Assembly (NCBI GenBank): GCA_973895155.1
Contig: OZ316892.1
Location: 11,284,001-11,348,000 of the forward strand
Direction: 5' to 3'
DNA from: Marsupella aquatica
Lineage: Eukaryota > Marchantiophyta
DNA: 64,000 nucleotides
Program-made: the position numbers and the translations under genes
Shown: positions 11,956-25,689 of the stretch, piece by piece
Layout: each line of letters starts with the position of its first letter
How positions within the stretch are numbered: position 1 is the stretch's first letter
The notes under the pieces: generated by a model
The model's database searches: none
The model's input: the letters and a program-made list of their open reading frames with translations, nothing else
Told to the model about the DNA's origin: nothing

Positions 11956-14229
11956 TCCGCCGTCGATCGCCCGTATCGACGCTTTTCATCTCTCCTTTTG
12001 AATTTGAAAAATGTTCCCAAGGCTTCTCCAGCCCCGGTCTGCCAGCCCTCCACACGAACCAAAAAAAACCCCCCACACCGTTACAATATATTTCCTCGCC
12101 TACCCCTCTCTGCCCGAGGTTTTAAAAAACTTGCCTTACAGATCGTCAGCCCCGAACATGGCGGTAAACAGAATAACGCGCAAGACATCCCACAATTCCG
12201 GGATCCTGTTTGCGATCATCACAAACTCGACCCACCTATTCTCAATCGCTGTAGACTGGTCTGGGGGGTTTCCACGATTTTCGGATATGGGTTCAGCTCT
12301 ATCAGAAGCGATATATCGGTGTTTTGAGTAGATTCTCGGGGCAGGGCAAGGGGACAGCGGTGGGCCAAAGCCAGAGTGAGTGCCCCTGCCTTTTCACTGG
12401 CCCACTGCACGAGTGAGTTACTGGGCTGTTTTATTTACCGTGGTCCGCATGACAAGGAGATTTGCCAGTGTGAGCTGTGTTTCTCTATTCAATGTAGTGG
12501 AACAGTGGTACTACTACTATGACTGTTCACAATCACACACACACATCTACATTACAGGGATATGGATTGTTGCAGGTCTTATTTTGTTGTGGGGGCAGTA
12601 AAAGAGGGTCACATGTCTGCCTCACTCGCTCATGATCTTCATCAGGCAGTCAGGGAGAGAGGCACTCGGGCAGGTGGTGGTGTGAGAGACTGTGATGAGG
12701 GTGATTGAGACCCCACCCAAAGAGTAGGTTTTTTTTGTGGTGAATTTTTGCCAAATTCCACCTTACTGAAAAGTCTGAGCTCCTCTAGACAACAATTTTC
12801 TGGGGTTTTTGTCTTCAATTAGCCAGTTTCTCGAAGGAATCTCACAGTTGTTGTTAAATCTAGGGAGATCCAATGATCTGCTATTAATCTAGAAGAAACC
12901 ACATACAGAGTATTCTTATCTAATGGTCGGATAGATGAAGCCACATACACAGCAAGAGCTACATCTTCTATTTCACACTATGCATTATTTGCCGAGCAAG
13001 CAAAATAGAAAAAACACCTTTAAAATTACCCAGCCACAGACCCCATTAGTCGGAATCTGATGGTCATCCTCAAATCTAGGGAGATCTAACAGTCAAATAT
13101 CAATCAAGGAAAATCAGATAGGGAATTTAAATTACCCCAACACAGACCCCGTTAGTCAGAATCCAACGGTTATCTAAATCTAGGGAGATCTACAGTGTGC
13201 TATGATTCTAAGCAGATTACAAAGGGAATGTTTCTCAGCATCTTCTCCTTCACAAGCTGCCATTCTCCACCTAGGCCAAAAAGGAAAACCCTTCAAAATT
13301 AACCCGTAACCCCGCAGACCCCATTAGATAGAGTACAATGGTTAACTTTATATCTAGGGAGATCTAACAGTAAGCTATGAATCTAAAAAAATCATAGGGA
13401 ACATTCTCAGCATCTTCTCCATCCCACATGCGACAAAAAACCTTAAAAGTTACCCTACCGTCCATCCATCTATCCAAGATGGAGCTCATCATCTCATTAA
13501 GGTGCCTCATTGAAACCTACACACATAGCTCTGGTGCTGCTGCAGACACCACCTCCATCCATGCACTGCAGACACCTCGTCCATGCTCTGAACACACCAC
13601 CTCCAGTGCAGTGCAGTGCTACAGCTGCTGCTGCTGCCAATAATGTGGCCCTACCCCAAAGGCAAGAATCTTGAGCTCGAGCCGCTCCACCACCACCACC
13701 ACCCCCCACCTCCTAAAAGAGAAGGGGCAGAAAATCAATAACTCCCCAAAAGAGACGTCTCCTGTTGGTGTTGGTTTTGGTGTGGCGTTGAGGACCCAAA
13801 CTGGTCAGATCTGGAGAAAGTGGAGATCTTCACATTATTTTGCTGGCAGGCATTTCTTTCACGCAGAGTACATGATTCCAGCCATTTTCTTTTCCTCCTT
13901 TTGAATTTGCAACGGAATTATTTCATCAGCAAGTGAGCAAGTGATCTGCAAGGCAGATTTTCTTGTCCTCGTTTTGGGAAAGGAGTCACTTCTCTCATTG
14001 ACTCCTTTTTGTGGAAGGTGGTTTCTGTCACAAAACTTCTGACAATTGCATGTGAACCGTTTGATTTCCCTAGGTTTAAAGAGAACTGCAAGACCTGGGT
14101 GAGAAACCCTCTGAGGTGAGCTCTATAGCAGAGCTGTAAGCTTAGATGGGATCTCCATCCAAAACCATTTGCTTAAATAGGGTTCTCCAAGTATTCCCAA
14201 CGTCAAACTCATGTAAAATTGGGAAGAGG
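11956..14229. repeat. intergenic region with tandem family A repeats
   Basis: From about 12770 to 13470 four degraded head-to-tail copies of family A can be read. Each carries CTAGGGAGATC, and several carry GACCCCATTAG or GACCCCGTTAG and CAGCATCTTCTCC. The rest shows no gene. Confidence 0.6.
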
Positions 14230-14424
14230 AGCCACGATGGACACATAGGTTTGACAAGGTGCGTGGATGGACACAAGTTACCCTACCCCAATAGACACAA
14301 ACCAAACATTGCCACTTATACTTGGACAATTATATTTCAGAGTACTTTTCCCATGTTTTGTAATACTATTACACTTTTAGGATGTCCATCCAAGTCTCCA
14401 TAATCAACCTTTGTGTCTATGGTA
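14230..14424. mobile_element. short TIR element (MITE-like), copy 1
   Basis: The left end reads GATGGACACATAGGTTTG, with GGATGGACAC further in. The right end reads GATGTCCATCC ... AACCTTTGTGTCTATGG, the reverse complement of the same blocks. At about 190 bp it is the shortest of three related copies (others at 32.6-33.2 and 62.9-63.3 kb). Non-autonomous DNA transposon is the likely class; no coding capacity. Confidence 0.6.
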
Positions 14425-17400
14425 CAGTTACTCTATCTAATTGTCAAGAGGTGTTCTGAAAGTAAATCAAGCATAGATTGTTCCCTTTAGACAACCCTTT
14501 CCAAATACAAAATACCTTTCCCTACTTTTCAGGTATGAAACTCTCTTATCCTGATTCCCTCCCAAGCAGAGTGTTGGGAGGAAATCTTTTGCAACGGGAT
14601 TTTTGGAGTTGCACCATTTCCTAGCCCAAATTCCAGGTAGGATCATGCCCATTTCAGTTTTGTACTTGATGATCACAATTAGCGCAACACCACATACGGA
14701 GATCATGATGTATTGTCGTGATTGATTACATTGTCATTACTCCCAAACTCTTACATGTGTATGTAAAGGGGTGGAAACTCTAGAGTACACATGTTAATCT
14801 ATGGGTTATTCAGTATCATTGTGTCAATGTATCAATTAAACAAACTGTGATTGACTATCATAAACTCTCAAAATTCCATTGAGTCAAATGCTTGAGACCT
14901 ACAGGTGACATATGCCTTTTAGGATACAGTGTAGGGGAAATCAGTAAGCGAGGATATGAACGTCATTTGTATGCCCTTTAAAGAATTTTTGCGAATAACT
15001 TATTAAACAAAATTGAAGTACATACAAAGAACCACTTAAATTTAGATTACAAGTGAAACATGTTCGGGAGCAGAAATCAATACTACGTATATCTTTCAAA
15101 TCATGCCAACTGTAAAAAATAACAGTGTTTGGGACAAACTGGGAAAAGGACCCATAGACAGGAGACCCAATATAGGGAAAAAACAAGGAAAAATCCTGGA
15201 AGACAAAGCCAAAAAGCCAGTGAGACACTTACAAGGGAAAAGAATTAAAGCCCTTCTTCTGACCACCAAATTGAAAAGCATGGTAGAGCTCCAAAGTAAA
15301 CAGTGCAGGAGTGTCAATATTATAGGATAGCTCACTGTTCGATGGGCATAACACACATTAAATTAAAAATAGTTGTATGCAATAGACACCTACTTATATT
15401 TCCACACGTTTTAAAACACTTGGTGAGTCTTGTGTGATGGCATTGAAAGACGATACCATTTTGGCAACATAAAGCCCACACACTCCACTTTTTCTTCTAA
15501 ACGTTGACCTCGTCGATTTGGCTATTTTCTTCTTGAAATGATAAGAAACCAAAGGTTGGAGTACGTAATGACAAACCTCGGGGCTTATCTCCTTAGGAAT
15601 TTAAAATTACTTGTAAAAAGAGTATGGCAAGTTGAAGGTTGCTTTCCAACAAAATCATTGTCACTCACATAAATGCATGGTATTTATATGTTTCCAAGTT
15701 TGAATAGTAGAAATGAAAATCTGTTTTGAATGCAGGTAAACTACATTTCTTCTACAAAAAGCAGCAAAGGATTCAATAAAGTTTATGTTCTCTTCTTTTA
15801 CAACCATACCAAAAATGGAGCCTGGATCAACCGTCATGAAACATTGTTTTTTTATCTAGACAACAGAACATTGTAGATACTGTACTTCCTTCAATGAATG
15901 CTCACATTTTTGGCGTAAGAAGTCAGTTGATCTATGGAAACTGTTCACTGCAATTATGCTAAAGGTGAGGATGCGCCCAATGTATGAAGTCAGTGTTACT
16001 AACTCCAAATTCAGTTGTAGCACTAATTTTGTGTGCTTCAGACACTTAACATTATTTGCGTAAGTTATTATTCTGCTAACCTTAGGGCAGTGGGTTACCA
16101 CGCCCTAATGCTTCACTGTAAAAACCCTCACTCAAAGTCTCTCCCACCGCCCTGCCAAACAGATGGCTGCTGTTCACAATCTATACCATTGATCAAATTT
16201 TTGCTGCACATCCTTAGTCTACCATTGCTGCCTATGCTATGGAGTGAGCCAGGAGGAATGAGGTGCATTGCACTGCACCACTGAATGGTCCGGAACAAGG
16301 GCCCAGACTAAGGCACAAAGAAGCAAAACACTCGGCAAAACATATAAGATGTTGCACGCCAATGGAAATTATTGTTACTTTAGACTAGAGATCAAGTTAG
16401 CCAAATTTTAGTGTTATCAACGTTAATTTTTACATACCACTAACTGTGGTGAGTAGTGTAAATCTTTAAGTCAAATGTGGTGGACTATCTAGGCACCAAC
16501 TCATGATGAAATGACAACAATATTTAAGAATAGGTATGAAAATGTTTTGGATTAATACACTATGACAATAAACCATGGCCTCGTGAGGGTCAGAATATGT
16601 TCTAAAACATTGAAACTGATGTTGCAGGAGTGATTTGAAGACAAGGCAGGGAATGATACTACAACGAAAGACTCATAGAGCCTTGTCCCTTCAGCACAAC
16701 TGAAGCAAGACACTGCAATAGCTTTCAACAGGACACTCCAAAACAGCAAAAGCCATGAATGCCTCAAATTAGGGTCCTCCTGTAGTTCAGAATTATTGGA
16801 ATGTGATAACAAGTCAAATCACTCCTACCAAATTGGATTTGGCTTTCCCATGCCCCGTCTGGAAAACCCACTCCACCTAGGTGAAACTATTTCTTTCTTC
16901 AATCAGGATACCATAGCAATCGGTTTGCTGAAGGCCGAGTTGGTAAACCCTGATGTACCTCGCTCCCACCACATGGCCCTCTAAACTCTTAAGCTCCAAT
17001 GGGATCCAAAAATGCTCGTTGTATCAAAGTAAGGGTTTTCTACCTTAAGTCCATGTCATCCTAGTCCATACGCATGTTCCCAAGCATTCAATGCAACATA
17101 GAAGTCCTACAGGAGCAAGTGGTTTGTAGCTTATAGCTCTTTGTTACATTGATTCATGCTGACTCATTGCACATTTAAGCATTTTCTTTTTCGTGAAGAG
17201 TTCTTAATGTCCCTCATAGACTGATAGACTTCTATCGTAGAGTTGCTCTACCTGTATTCCCATTGAGCGTTTGATTCGAGCTCATCATATAAGGCAATAA
17301 TCTTTCTGACTCCAATCTTTCACTTGTTTTTAATTGAGCAATAAGAGTCCCATACAGTTGGCATGTCATAAAGCTGTGGACTGCATTGCTTAGAGAGAGA

Positions 17401-18980
17401 AACTTGTGTATTTTTCCTCCTTCTGCCCAGCTTCCTACCAAACGACAATGAGGTTCCTTGGAATTATTCTTAGCCCAATTCCCACATTTATAACCTTTTG
17501 CATCCCCTCCAATCATTACCTTTTGGCCATTCCTCTTTGCAAACCCAAGTAATTGTATTGTTACTGATGCTCCCATAACGGACTCATATAGAATCTGACA
17601 AGGCTGCCAAAGGGAATTAGTTAGAATCTCCCTTTTAGCGAATTATTTGAGTTCTCCTAGCTAGCGAAAGAATGGAAAATACCATGCATTTGGGCATTGC
17701 TGTAGAATCTTTTGAGCGGAGCCAGTTGATCGTTGTTGTAATTCTAGTGGAGCCTTTTTCCTTCTTTTTTCCCCTTTGAATGCAAACTTTACTGACCAGT
17801 AAAATAAGAAGAGAATGCTGAAGAGGGGAAAAAGAGACGAGCCTTTTCCTTTATTAATTAAGGTTATTGGGTATCAACCATAGCATTATTGGACTGTAGA
17901 ATGCTGAATGTTAATGCAGCCTTGGCTCAAAAAGCAGATTTATTCATTATATTTATACACGTTGCTCATGTGGGAAGGTAGGAGGAAGTAAGCCCTTCCA
18001 TTATTTGTTCACACATTAATAGTGTAAATTTCTGGGCCTTTCCACACCATGTTCTTTGCCTTGGAAATCCTCAATTGAAGAAGAAAAACAACCACCTCTT
18101 CTAAAGATAGAGTTCATACCCAATATTTTTTGAAGTCAAGTGCAATAAATGCAAATCCCTTGAATGAAGGAGCAAAAGTATGAAAATGTTTGGACTATGA
18201 CGGGAAGGGATCTAACATTCTAGACAAAAGAAGTACTCCACACCATCATTTCCTCGGGCCCAATGCTTGCCATGTAGGATTGGTAGACAGCATACCTGAA
18301 TGGTCCCCCAAGTCCTCTAGCTGTTCACTCATTACACATTCAGACTTAATCTAAGAGGGAATAAAATGAAGCCATGGGCCCCAAGACATCTTGTAAGGCC
18401 ACCCTTAGAACAAGAAGTGGCCCTCCAATTCTCTTTGATGAAAAGAAGTCACAAGTGCCTGCTATGCATTGTAAAGCCACCCTGAGTGGGACCTAGGGGT
18501 GTAGCTGATGTGGCAGGGATTGCGACCTGGGGCCAGGTGCCATAGAAATCTACTGCTAATGAGAAATTGCTGTGCTGTAATGGAAACACAAATGAATAGA
18601 AGAGTCTGGGTAGAAGTTGGGCTTATGAGGCTTTTTCTTTGGGCCAATGCAGAGTTTTATGTGGTTTGCCTTGCTTAATTAGAGTGAAATACCTTTCTGT
18701 AGAAAACTCTCTAATCAACTTTGGAATTTGTTGCTCCATCATTCTTACTTGTGCCTGAGTGGTGGTTCAGATTTGAGTGAACGCCGTTACCTTGCTTTAC
18801 CACATCTATCCCAGTCAGGCTGAGTCTTGGCCTGGACGGATCCTTGGCAAGTCTTTGGTTTGTGAGGCTAGCTGATATCTCTTAATTGCCTTTTGCTGGG
18901 TAGTAAAGCATTCAGAACCAGAAAGAACTAACATGAATCAGATTACAGTCAAGGTGGATAGAGCTATTTTGTATGTAACA
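14425..18980. other. gene-free intergenic sequence
   Basis: AT-rich sequence. The longest open frame (minus strand, 17576-17232, 114 codons) begins MGASVTIQLLGFAKRNGQKV and matches nothing I recognise. No splice-supported domain is visible. Confidence 0.35.
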
Positions 18981-18984
18981 ATGC

Positions 18985-19330
18985 CAAAGTACAAGAAGTG
19001 CCAAACCAGGAGACAGGATCTAGAGGCACCCGATCCAATAATGGGGAGGAAAACAAGGCTTTTACCCAGGAAGACCAAAGAGCCAAAACACCTGAAACTC
19101 CCCGGCAACAGCAAAGAAAAAAAAGGAAAAGCCTGGTAAAGTTTTGAAGTACATCCCATAGAATTGTCACGAAGAGGAATCTGTCTAGAGGTCCTCAAAC
19201 CAGCAGCCTCAGCCGTAACAAAATAGTGAATATCTGAGCCCTTTGTACTGCAATAAATGCCCCCTGTCCAAAGAATCCACTGAGTACCAAAACTTGGGGG
19301 TACGGTCTCCACTCCACACAAAAACTACAC
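18985..19330. repeat. dispersed repeat family C, copy 1
   Basis: About 350 bp that aligns with 20265-20645. Shared blocks include GGCAACAGCAAAG/ACAACAGCAAAG, CTGGTAAAG/CTCGTAAAG, GAGGAATCTGTC/GAGGAATTGGTC and AAATAGTGAAT/CATAGTGAAT. A partial copy lies near 32095-32230. Probably an old transposon fragment of unknown class. Confidence 0.55.
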
Positions 19331-20264
19331 ATGCCCAATGGAAATGGCTGGAGATTCATTACCCAAGTCATTATTCAAAGAATTGGAGAAGTTATTGTAG
19401 CTTTCTTACCTAGGTTTGTACATCTGCGCTTACTAACATGAAGGTCCAACATATGACGTAGTCCTAGTTGTAGGAAGATAAATGTATGATTTCCTATAAT
19501 TACACTTCCATGATAGACTTTGTTGTTGTGCTCGGGGGTTTCACTTCCACAAAAATGGCATATCACGTGCAACAAAGTATAGGGTCATTTTATTAGTTCG
19601 AAGGAAAGACTTAAGAATTTTCTGAGAAGAACAATAGGGTCTTTCAAATCCAATTTTGAGACTTATAAGAACATTAGGGTCCTTATAACCAATTTTTTGG
19701 AATATTCCAACTTCATAGGGGTTGAAAAATAAAAAAATTCTTACATTTTAGGGGGTCCGAGGCCTAAAAACATCGCAGGTGATGGGGAGACATCCATATA
19801 GTGAGACCCCCGAGTTCTTGTGTAGGCCACAGATCATTAAGGAAAAACCATTGGGAAAGTTGTTTTCAAGAATATATTTCTCTTTGATGGATTAAAAATC
19901 TTCTGACTATACACCAATATTGTGAGACATCTTCTAGCAAGCAAAGGAGTCGCAGCCATAACTAAGTGAATTGGTTATCATTTTGTTCAACTAAACTTCA
20001 AGTAGAAAATGGTTGTTAAGATTGTGATGTGAACTTCAATATAGAATATTTGATCAAGAGAAAGTCATCCTTTCTTGCACATTCAAGAGAGAATGATTTG
20101 TAGATATCCATTACTATGCTTTCGTTAATGGGTTAAGTGGTATTGTATAATACAGAACTTTAGGTTGCCCCTCAGTTGTCTCACACTTTGGGCTACCCCA
20201 ATACTCTATGCATTTTTGTTTTTGCAATATTTGGAAATGTATATTACCTCTACATGTATGTATC

Positions 20265-20645
20265 AGACTGCCAAAGAACCAAAAACACCAAATCAGAAGG
20301 CAGGATTCCAGAGGCCTGCCTAGAGGCTAGAGACCCCCCAAAAGGGGAGAACACAAGGCACAAACCCCAGGAAGAGCAACTAGCTATAAGTCCAGGGAGT
20401 CCCCTACAACAGCAAAGGAACTAAAGCCATAGTGAGCAACAAACCAAAAATCCTCGTAAAGCTCGGAGGAATCCAGGAGGAGGGCCACAATGAGGAATTG
20501 GTCTACTGTCACTAAAACCAACAGTATGGGCCCTACAAAACATAGTGAATGTTTGAGCTCTCTCTAGTGCATCATGGACCCACTGTCTACTTAAAGAAGA
20601 CAACAAGGAATGATGGACAGTGGGGGATGAGGTCTATATTCCACT
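20265..20645. repeat. dispersed repeat family C, copy 2
   Basis: The second full copy of the unit at 18985-19330, in the same orientation, diverged by many substitutions and small indels. A (GT)n tract follows at 20850-20871. Confidence 0.55.
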
Positions 20646-21298
20646 AGCCCTCAAAAGGGCCCTCAAACCTCAGTTTGATCGACACGACCCCTGTTTTGAA
20701 TTGAAAACACCACAACTTGATTTCCAACTTCCCCCAACCCAGCAAATTATGTTCTGGAGACCTAATGGTGGAACCGGGCAATTCTGACAGTGGACTGTTT
20801 GCGCATTGAGCAATTTTCAGCATTTTGTTCAGGAGCTGCAAAATTGCCATTGTGTGTGTGTGTGTGTGTGTTTTGCATTTGAGAGTTACAAGTTGTGATT
20901 GGATGGCATTTTGGGGAGTGTTTTCAAATCCTGCTTCTGTTCTGAGAACGCTTCATGGTTGGCTACTCCTACATGCTTAAATGTCACTTTCATTTGCTTT
21001 CATTCCAAATTTGATTCTGAAGCATGATTCCCCAACGCATATGGGAAAGAAATTATTCAATGCCTTATGATCAAGAAATTTCAACTTCCATGAGGGCTAG
21101 AGGATTAAACTCTGATTTTGCAGTACCAATTCCATTCCTGTAGTATTCACAAATTGGTATCGTAGGGAACATTATGTGGACCCAAATCTTTTACAACTGA
21201 CCATCATTCATATTTGCGCTGCATAAAATGTCAACGTTAACTTATTGACTGCTCCCAAAATTTCAGAAGGAGAACCTAGATCATAGACAAGAATCTAC

Positions 21299-22070
21299 CT
21301 TGTAGGCAAGATCTCAGTGGCAGTCTGGGCATTGACTAGAGGAGTCATAATGTCTGCAAGAAATGGAAACATTGTAGGGAATGCTTCTGCCAAAGAACTT
21401 CAGAAATTGCACAATTTTTTTTCACCAAACAATAATGTTTGATGAAAGACACAAGAGAGCTCACCAATACATTTCCTTACTCTCTTTCATCTCTACATAT
21501 AGACGTCTTAGAATGATCTGCAATGCAAAACTAAGAACAAACCTCTGGTACTGATCAATGGTATTTTGATTGAGAGGAGATATATCATTATGCAGTGCTA
21601 GAGACCTCCTTGTGTCAAAGCTAGCCCAGCAAGAACAAGCAGCCTGCTTGGAAAACTTTCCGCTCAAAGATGCCTGTGCAGTTGACAACAACTTTTTCTC
21701 TCCACCGGCAAGAAGATTGAAACTTGAATCCAAACAAATTCAATTAAAAAGTTTTAGCCAGGACCCTGATTTTTTGCTACATTGCCAATTGCTCAAATGT
21801 GTTATTTGAACGGTGGCCATCACCAGGACTAGCTAGATAGTGAAAACGACGGTCTCTCAATGGCGCCAGTAACCTTGAGGGCTGCCAAAGAAGAGTGGAT
21901 TGCCACAGAGCCCTTCCACTTGACTTCTCAACTTGAGGGTTACCCTGAAATGACGACCAGCTGAGATTGTCTCCACAGTTTTGGAGATCAAGGGGAACAC
22001 TCAACACCTGCATTTGAGGGCTAATTGAGTAGACCTCTAAGGCCTCTGCCCAAGGAAAATAATCAGTCAA
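21299..22070 (-). pseudogene. exon-like remnants of an unidentified gene
   Basis: The minus strand shows three coding-like pieces. One is an open stretch 22070-21777 (containing VPLDLQNCGDNLSW). The second is an open stretch about 21733-21465 (NQNTIDQYQRFVLSFALQII) ending at a good donor (TTG|GTGAGC). The third is a 55-nt piece 21353-21299 with a strong acceptor (CATTTCTTGCAG) and a donor (AAG|GTAGAT), reading MTPLVNAQTATEILPT. Joining the last two at these sites creates a stop codon, and stops separate the first two, so an intact gene is unlikely. I do not recognise the protein. Confidence 0.25.
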
Positions 22071-24405
22071 CTGTACTTTGGGGACTAGTTCTGTCCATGC
22101 ATGGGCTGGTACTCATTCTCTCACACAATTCTGCTTTAGTGGCTTGGCCTCGTTCGGTGTTGTTTGGATGGTTAATGCTCTTCTGCCCAAGGGGGGCTGT
22201 GGTTTGGTTCCCTTTTTTGGTTTTGCATAGGGTTTCCTATGTCTGAGTGTCTGAATGATGTATGTTCACTCCACTGGTGGTGGTGTTGTTGTTTTTGAGC
22301 CACAAGGCCTATAGTTTATTTAAAAGATTGGGGTTCCCCTTGTGTGAGTGGCCAGTCTAGTTTTGCAGTTGTGTAACTTGGGATTTCCCTTCATTTAGTC
22401 CCTGCCACCTCCATCTTCCAGTAGTTTGTGTGCAAAGGGCTTTGATGAACCCCACTTTCATAGGGAGATTGTGCAAAAGGTGATAGACTTATGAAGCTTT
22501 GAATCCAGAATTCACTTGCCACAATGAACACTGCTACCTTTGGGCTACGCTTGCTAGGATGACTAATGTCAACCAAACTCTAGAATTATGTGGATATGTG
22601 CACTGTAGGTAGCATTTGGAAATGTGAAGACATATACCCTCATGTCTTTCACTTGTGACTGTGCGTGATGGGCAGTGTGGGAGTATGGACAACGTTGAAT
22701 GATTGGACCCAATATGCACCAAGAAATCAATTTCCTAGGAGTGCTCTCCGACGGGGGGACGGGGGGACAGTAGGGGTGACTATCAAAAATCTAAGGAATA
22801 ATGTGCGACCCAAAATACATATTTTTGATGAAAAACAGTTAAAATTTAAAAAAACATGAGAGATAAAAGAAGGTATTATAATATCACTTATAGAATATTC
22901 TCCAATATATATATTTTATAATAATTTCATTAATATTAATAAATAGATAATATTTTTTGGAATATTTTATTTATAAAATTGGTGTATTTATATTAGACTA
23001 GTATTGCACGTGGTACCCCCAAATATACACTAACTTAACCCCCCCGAGGGAGTACTTGTCTTGAATTGTCTGAGAGCTTCACTTTCACTCAAATGATTTA
23101 CTCATCCCTAAAATTGTGCTGTAATTTGCAATGATATGTCTACAGTTGTCTCTGTTGAAGTGCAGTCCTGAAGTGCAAAACCTAGATAATTGCAATGTTT
23201 CCTTTTGACCATGATCATTTTGGAGTTGTTTTGCAGTGTTTAAGTGCAAAGAGGGCTGCACTACAGAACAAATAAATAATTGCAAATCCTTTATGAGGGT
23301 TATTGAACACTTAGGGGTAGCGCACAATCCTTGGGCAATTTAGTCAACTTATATTGCACATCAAGGCACTGTACACTCATATTGATAAATTTACATTCTA
23401 TGTTTTTGCACTTAATTCTTAGAGCAAGCCTGCTTGAAGTGCACACTGGATACTTCTTCCCATGTGTGCACTCTTAGAGAGAGATGACTGTACATTGGCA
23501 CTCAGGTACACAGTAGGCATCTCAAACCTAAAAAAATGATGTTCCTTGGTTAATGTTACGGACAGAATAAATTAAGGACTAGTAGATTCACAATCCATAA
23601 CTTTTTGCTGTGAAATTTTGGTCATGACCGTAAGTGGCTTTAGTGGCTAGTGGAGAAAAAGAGAAAACTGTTTCAAAATCCATCATTAGGATGCTTTTAA
23701 GTGTCAAAAGTTGGGTAGATTCCACCTCTCTGAAAAGTGTTGGTTGCTTATGGCGATGTTTCTGGAGGTTTTGGTCTTCCATGAGCCATTCTCCAATCTA
23801 GTCACACATAACCCATCAGCAAGAATTGAACGGTTATCCTTGAATCTAGGAACATCTGACAGAAATTTGACAATGGCTATTCCTAGCATCTTCTCCTTCA
23901 CCTAAGGTGTCATTCACCAAAAGGCAAAAAAAGCAAAAACCTTAAAACTTAGACTGACCACCAAACACTAATTAATTCATTCCCACTGATTCTAGGTGAT
24001 GGTCTGCTTGCAAAATATGGTTTGGGCGGAAAGACATCAACGCTGTTTGCCATTTTTTTTGTGATCATTTGATTTGCCTGAAACACCATCCCACCTACCA
24101 CTCGTGACTCTCCCTTGTCATCCATGCCTCATTCAGATTGTCACCGTGCCTCACCCTCACTCATTGTGCAAAACACTGGCATTGGGCTCATCAGCCATCC
24201 AATTATATAGTTGTGATCAAAAGTTGCTCTTTTAAGGCCTTCTATCTAGAGTGAACCCTCTCATCCGTGACTCGGGAGGCATATGAGAGTTAACGGTGCG
24301 GATGGGGAAACAAGGATTGGAGGCAAGGTGAGGGTGAGCCTTTGAGCATAACACAACTTACTTGAATGTGGAGGTGTATGTACTTTCCAAGCATGGGTAC
24401 TCAGG
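22071..24405. other. gene-free, with AT-rich island and repeat copies
   Basis: An island at about 22855-23010 is nearly pure A/T. AAGTGCA words cluster at 23150-23440. A family A copy lies near 23690-23960 (AATCTAGGAACATCTGACAG, CTAGCATCTTCTCC). No gene recognised. Confidence 0.45.
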
Positions 24406-25177
24406 CTAGTAACATTACAGCTTTGAGGAACCCTAGTAAGAGCCCAGGCTACTGTCTTCCCCCGAACACAGTGCTCGGGCATTGTGTTTGAAAGTTCAAA
24501 GTTTCTAGTCTTGGTAAGAAAAAGTAGTTCGAACTCGAACACAACATCATTTTAACACAACGCCTGGGCGTTGTGTTCAAATATGGCGTTGTGTTTGAAT
24601 GTTTAGGGTTGCGTTTGAGTTTTTCCTAATCTTGACAGCATTGACTACAAAAAGTGCAGGTTCACAAATTACAATCAAACCATAAGCAAAGTAAACAAAG
24701 AGCCGTTGATAGCCTTCACATTGACAACAATGCTAGGAGCAATTTTTGGAGAAATATTGCCCACACATACTCAATTGAAATTGCACTTGACAACTTTGCA
24801 AATAGGTACATCCATGTGCAAAAGCAGTAAAAATCAGAGAATGATTTTCTAAACAGTTATTCTATTTTGTCTCACCAAATTTGGTCAGGGCTAAAATGGT
24901 TTGGAAGCATTAGCCTTTCATTCCTGCTTACACCCTAAATTCATCACAATGCCTAAATTTGAACACAACGCCATTATTCAAACACAATGCCATTATTCAA
25001 ACACAACGTCACAATGTAAAAAAATTTCCAAAACATAGTGTCGAAACTCAAACATAACGCCCTGGGTGCACTATTTGAATATAACGCCCCATGACCCACT
25101 ATCGAATATAGTGCCTGGGTGCCGTGTTAGGGGAAGACACTAGTAACATTGCAGCTTTGAGGAACCCTAGTAAGAGC
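24406..25177. mobile_element. TIR element flanked by a 38-bp direct repeat
   Basis: The body 24453-25139 begins TGTCTTCCCC and ends GGGGAAGACA, the exact reverse complement. The similarity continues imperfectly for roughly 40 bases, with mostly transition-type differences. Subterminal arrays of AACACAACGCC and GGCGTTGTGTT words lie inside. A 38-bp direct repeat with one mismatch flanks it (24406-24443 and 25140-25177). No coding capacity; transposon class unknown. Confidence 0.55.
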
Positions 25178-25689
25178 GACACATTACACTACCAACAAAA
25201 ACCCTGGTTTTATGAGCAGGTCATGAGCAAAATGATTATAATTACACAAAAGTTGTAAGCTCTCTGATTAATATAAACAAGTCGAGACATCGTCGTGTTT
25301 CAATCAGTCCACTGTAGTAGCCCTCTTGAACTTCAATAAGCGAATCGCACGGGGACCGAGCTGGAGCCCATAACTCGAGGATATTAATTGCCTATAGTCA
25401 AGCAGTCCTAATTACGAGGGCCTCGAGTCACTCTCGACTTCTCCATTGAGCGGAGACTAGAGCTCCGGCGGCTAAGAAGCCTGCCACTGAGAAAACACGT
25501 GCACAGTTACGACATTAATCAATGAGACTGTGACTGCATAATGGAAAAATAATCCACCATCCGTGGCATTTTATTTGCGTTCGTGGCACCGAGCTCTCTG
25601 CACTGTAGGTCGGCGCGGTTTGATGATTGTCATTCCTTCCCCACGATGCTGGAGTCATCCCACGACGAAAGCATTGATCGGGTGCTATT
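25178..25689. other. intergenic, no gene recognised
   Basis: Mixed-composition sequence with no motif, repeat or splice-supported frame that I can defend. Confidence 0.4.
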
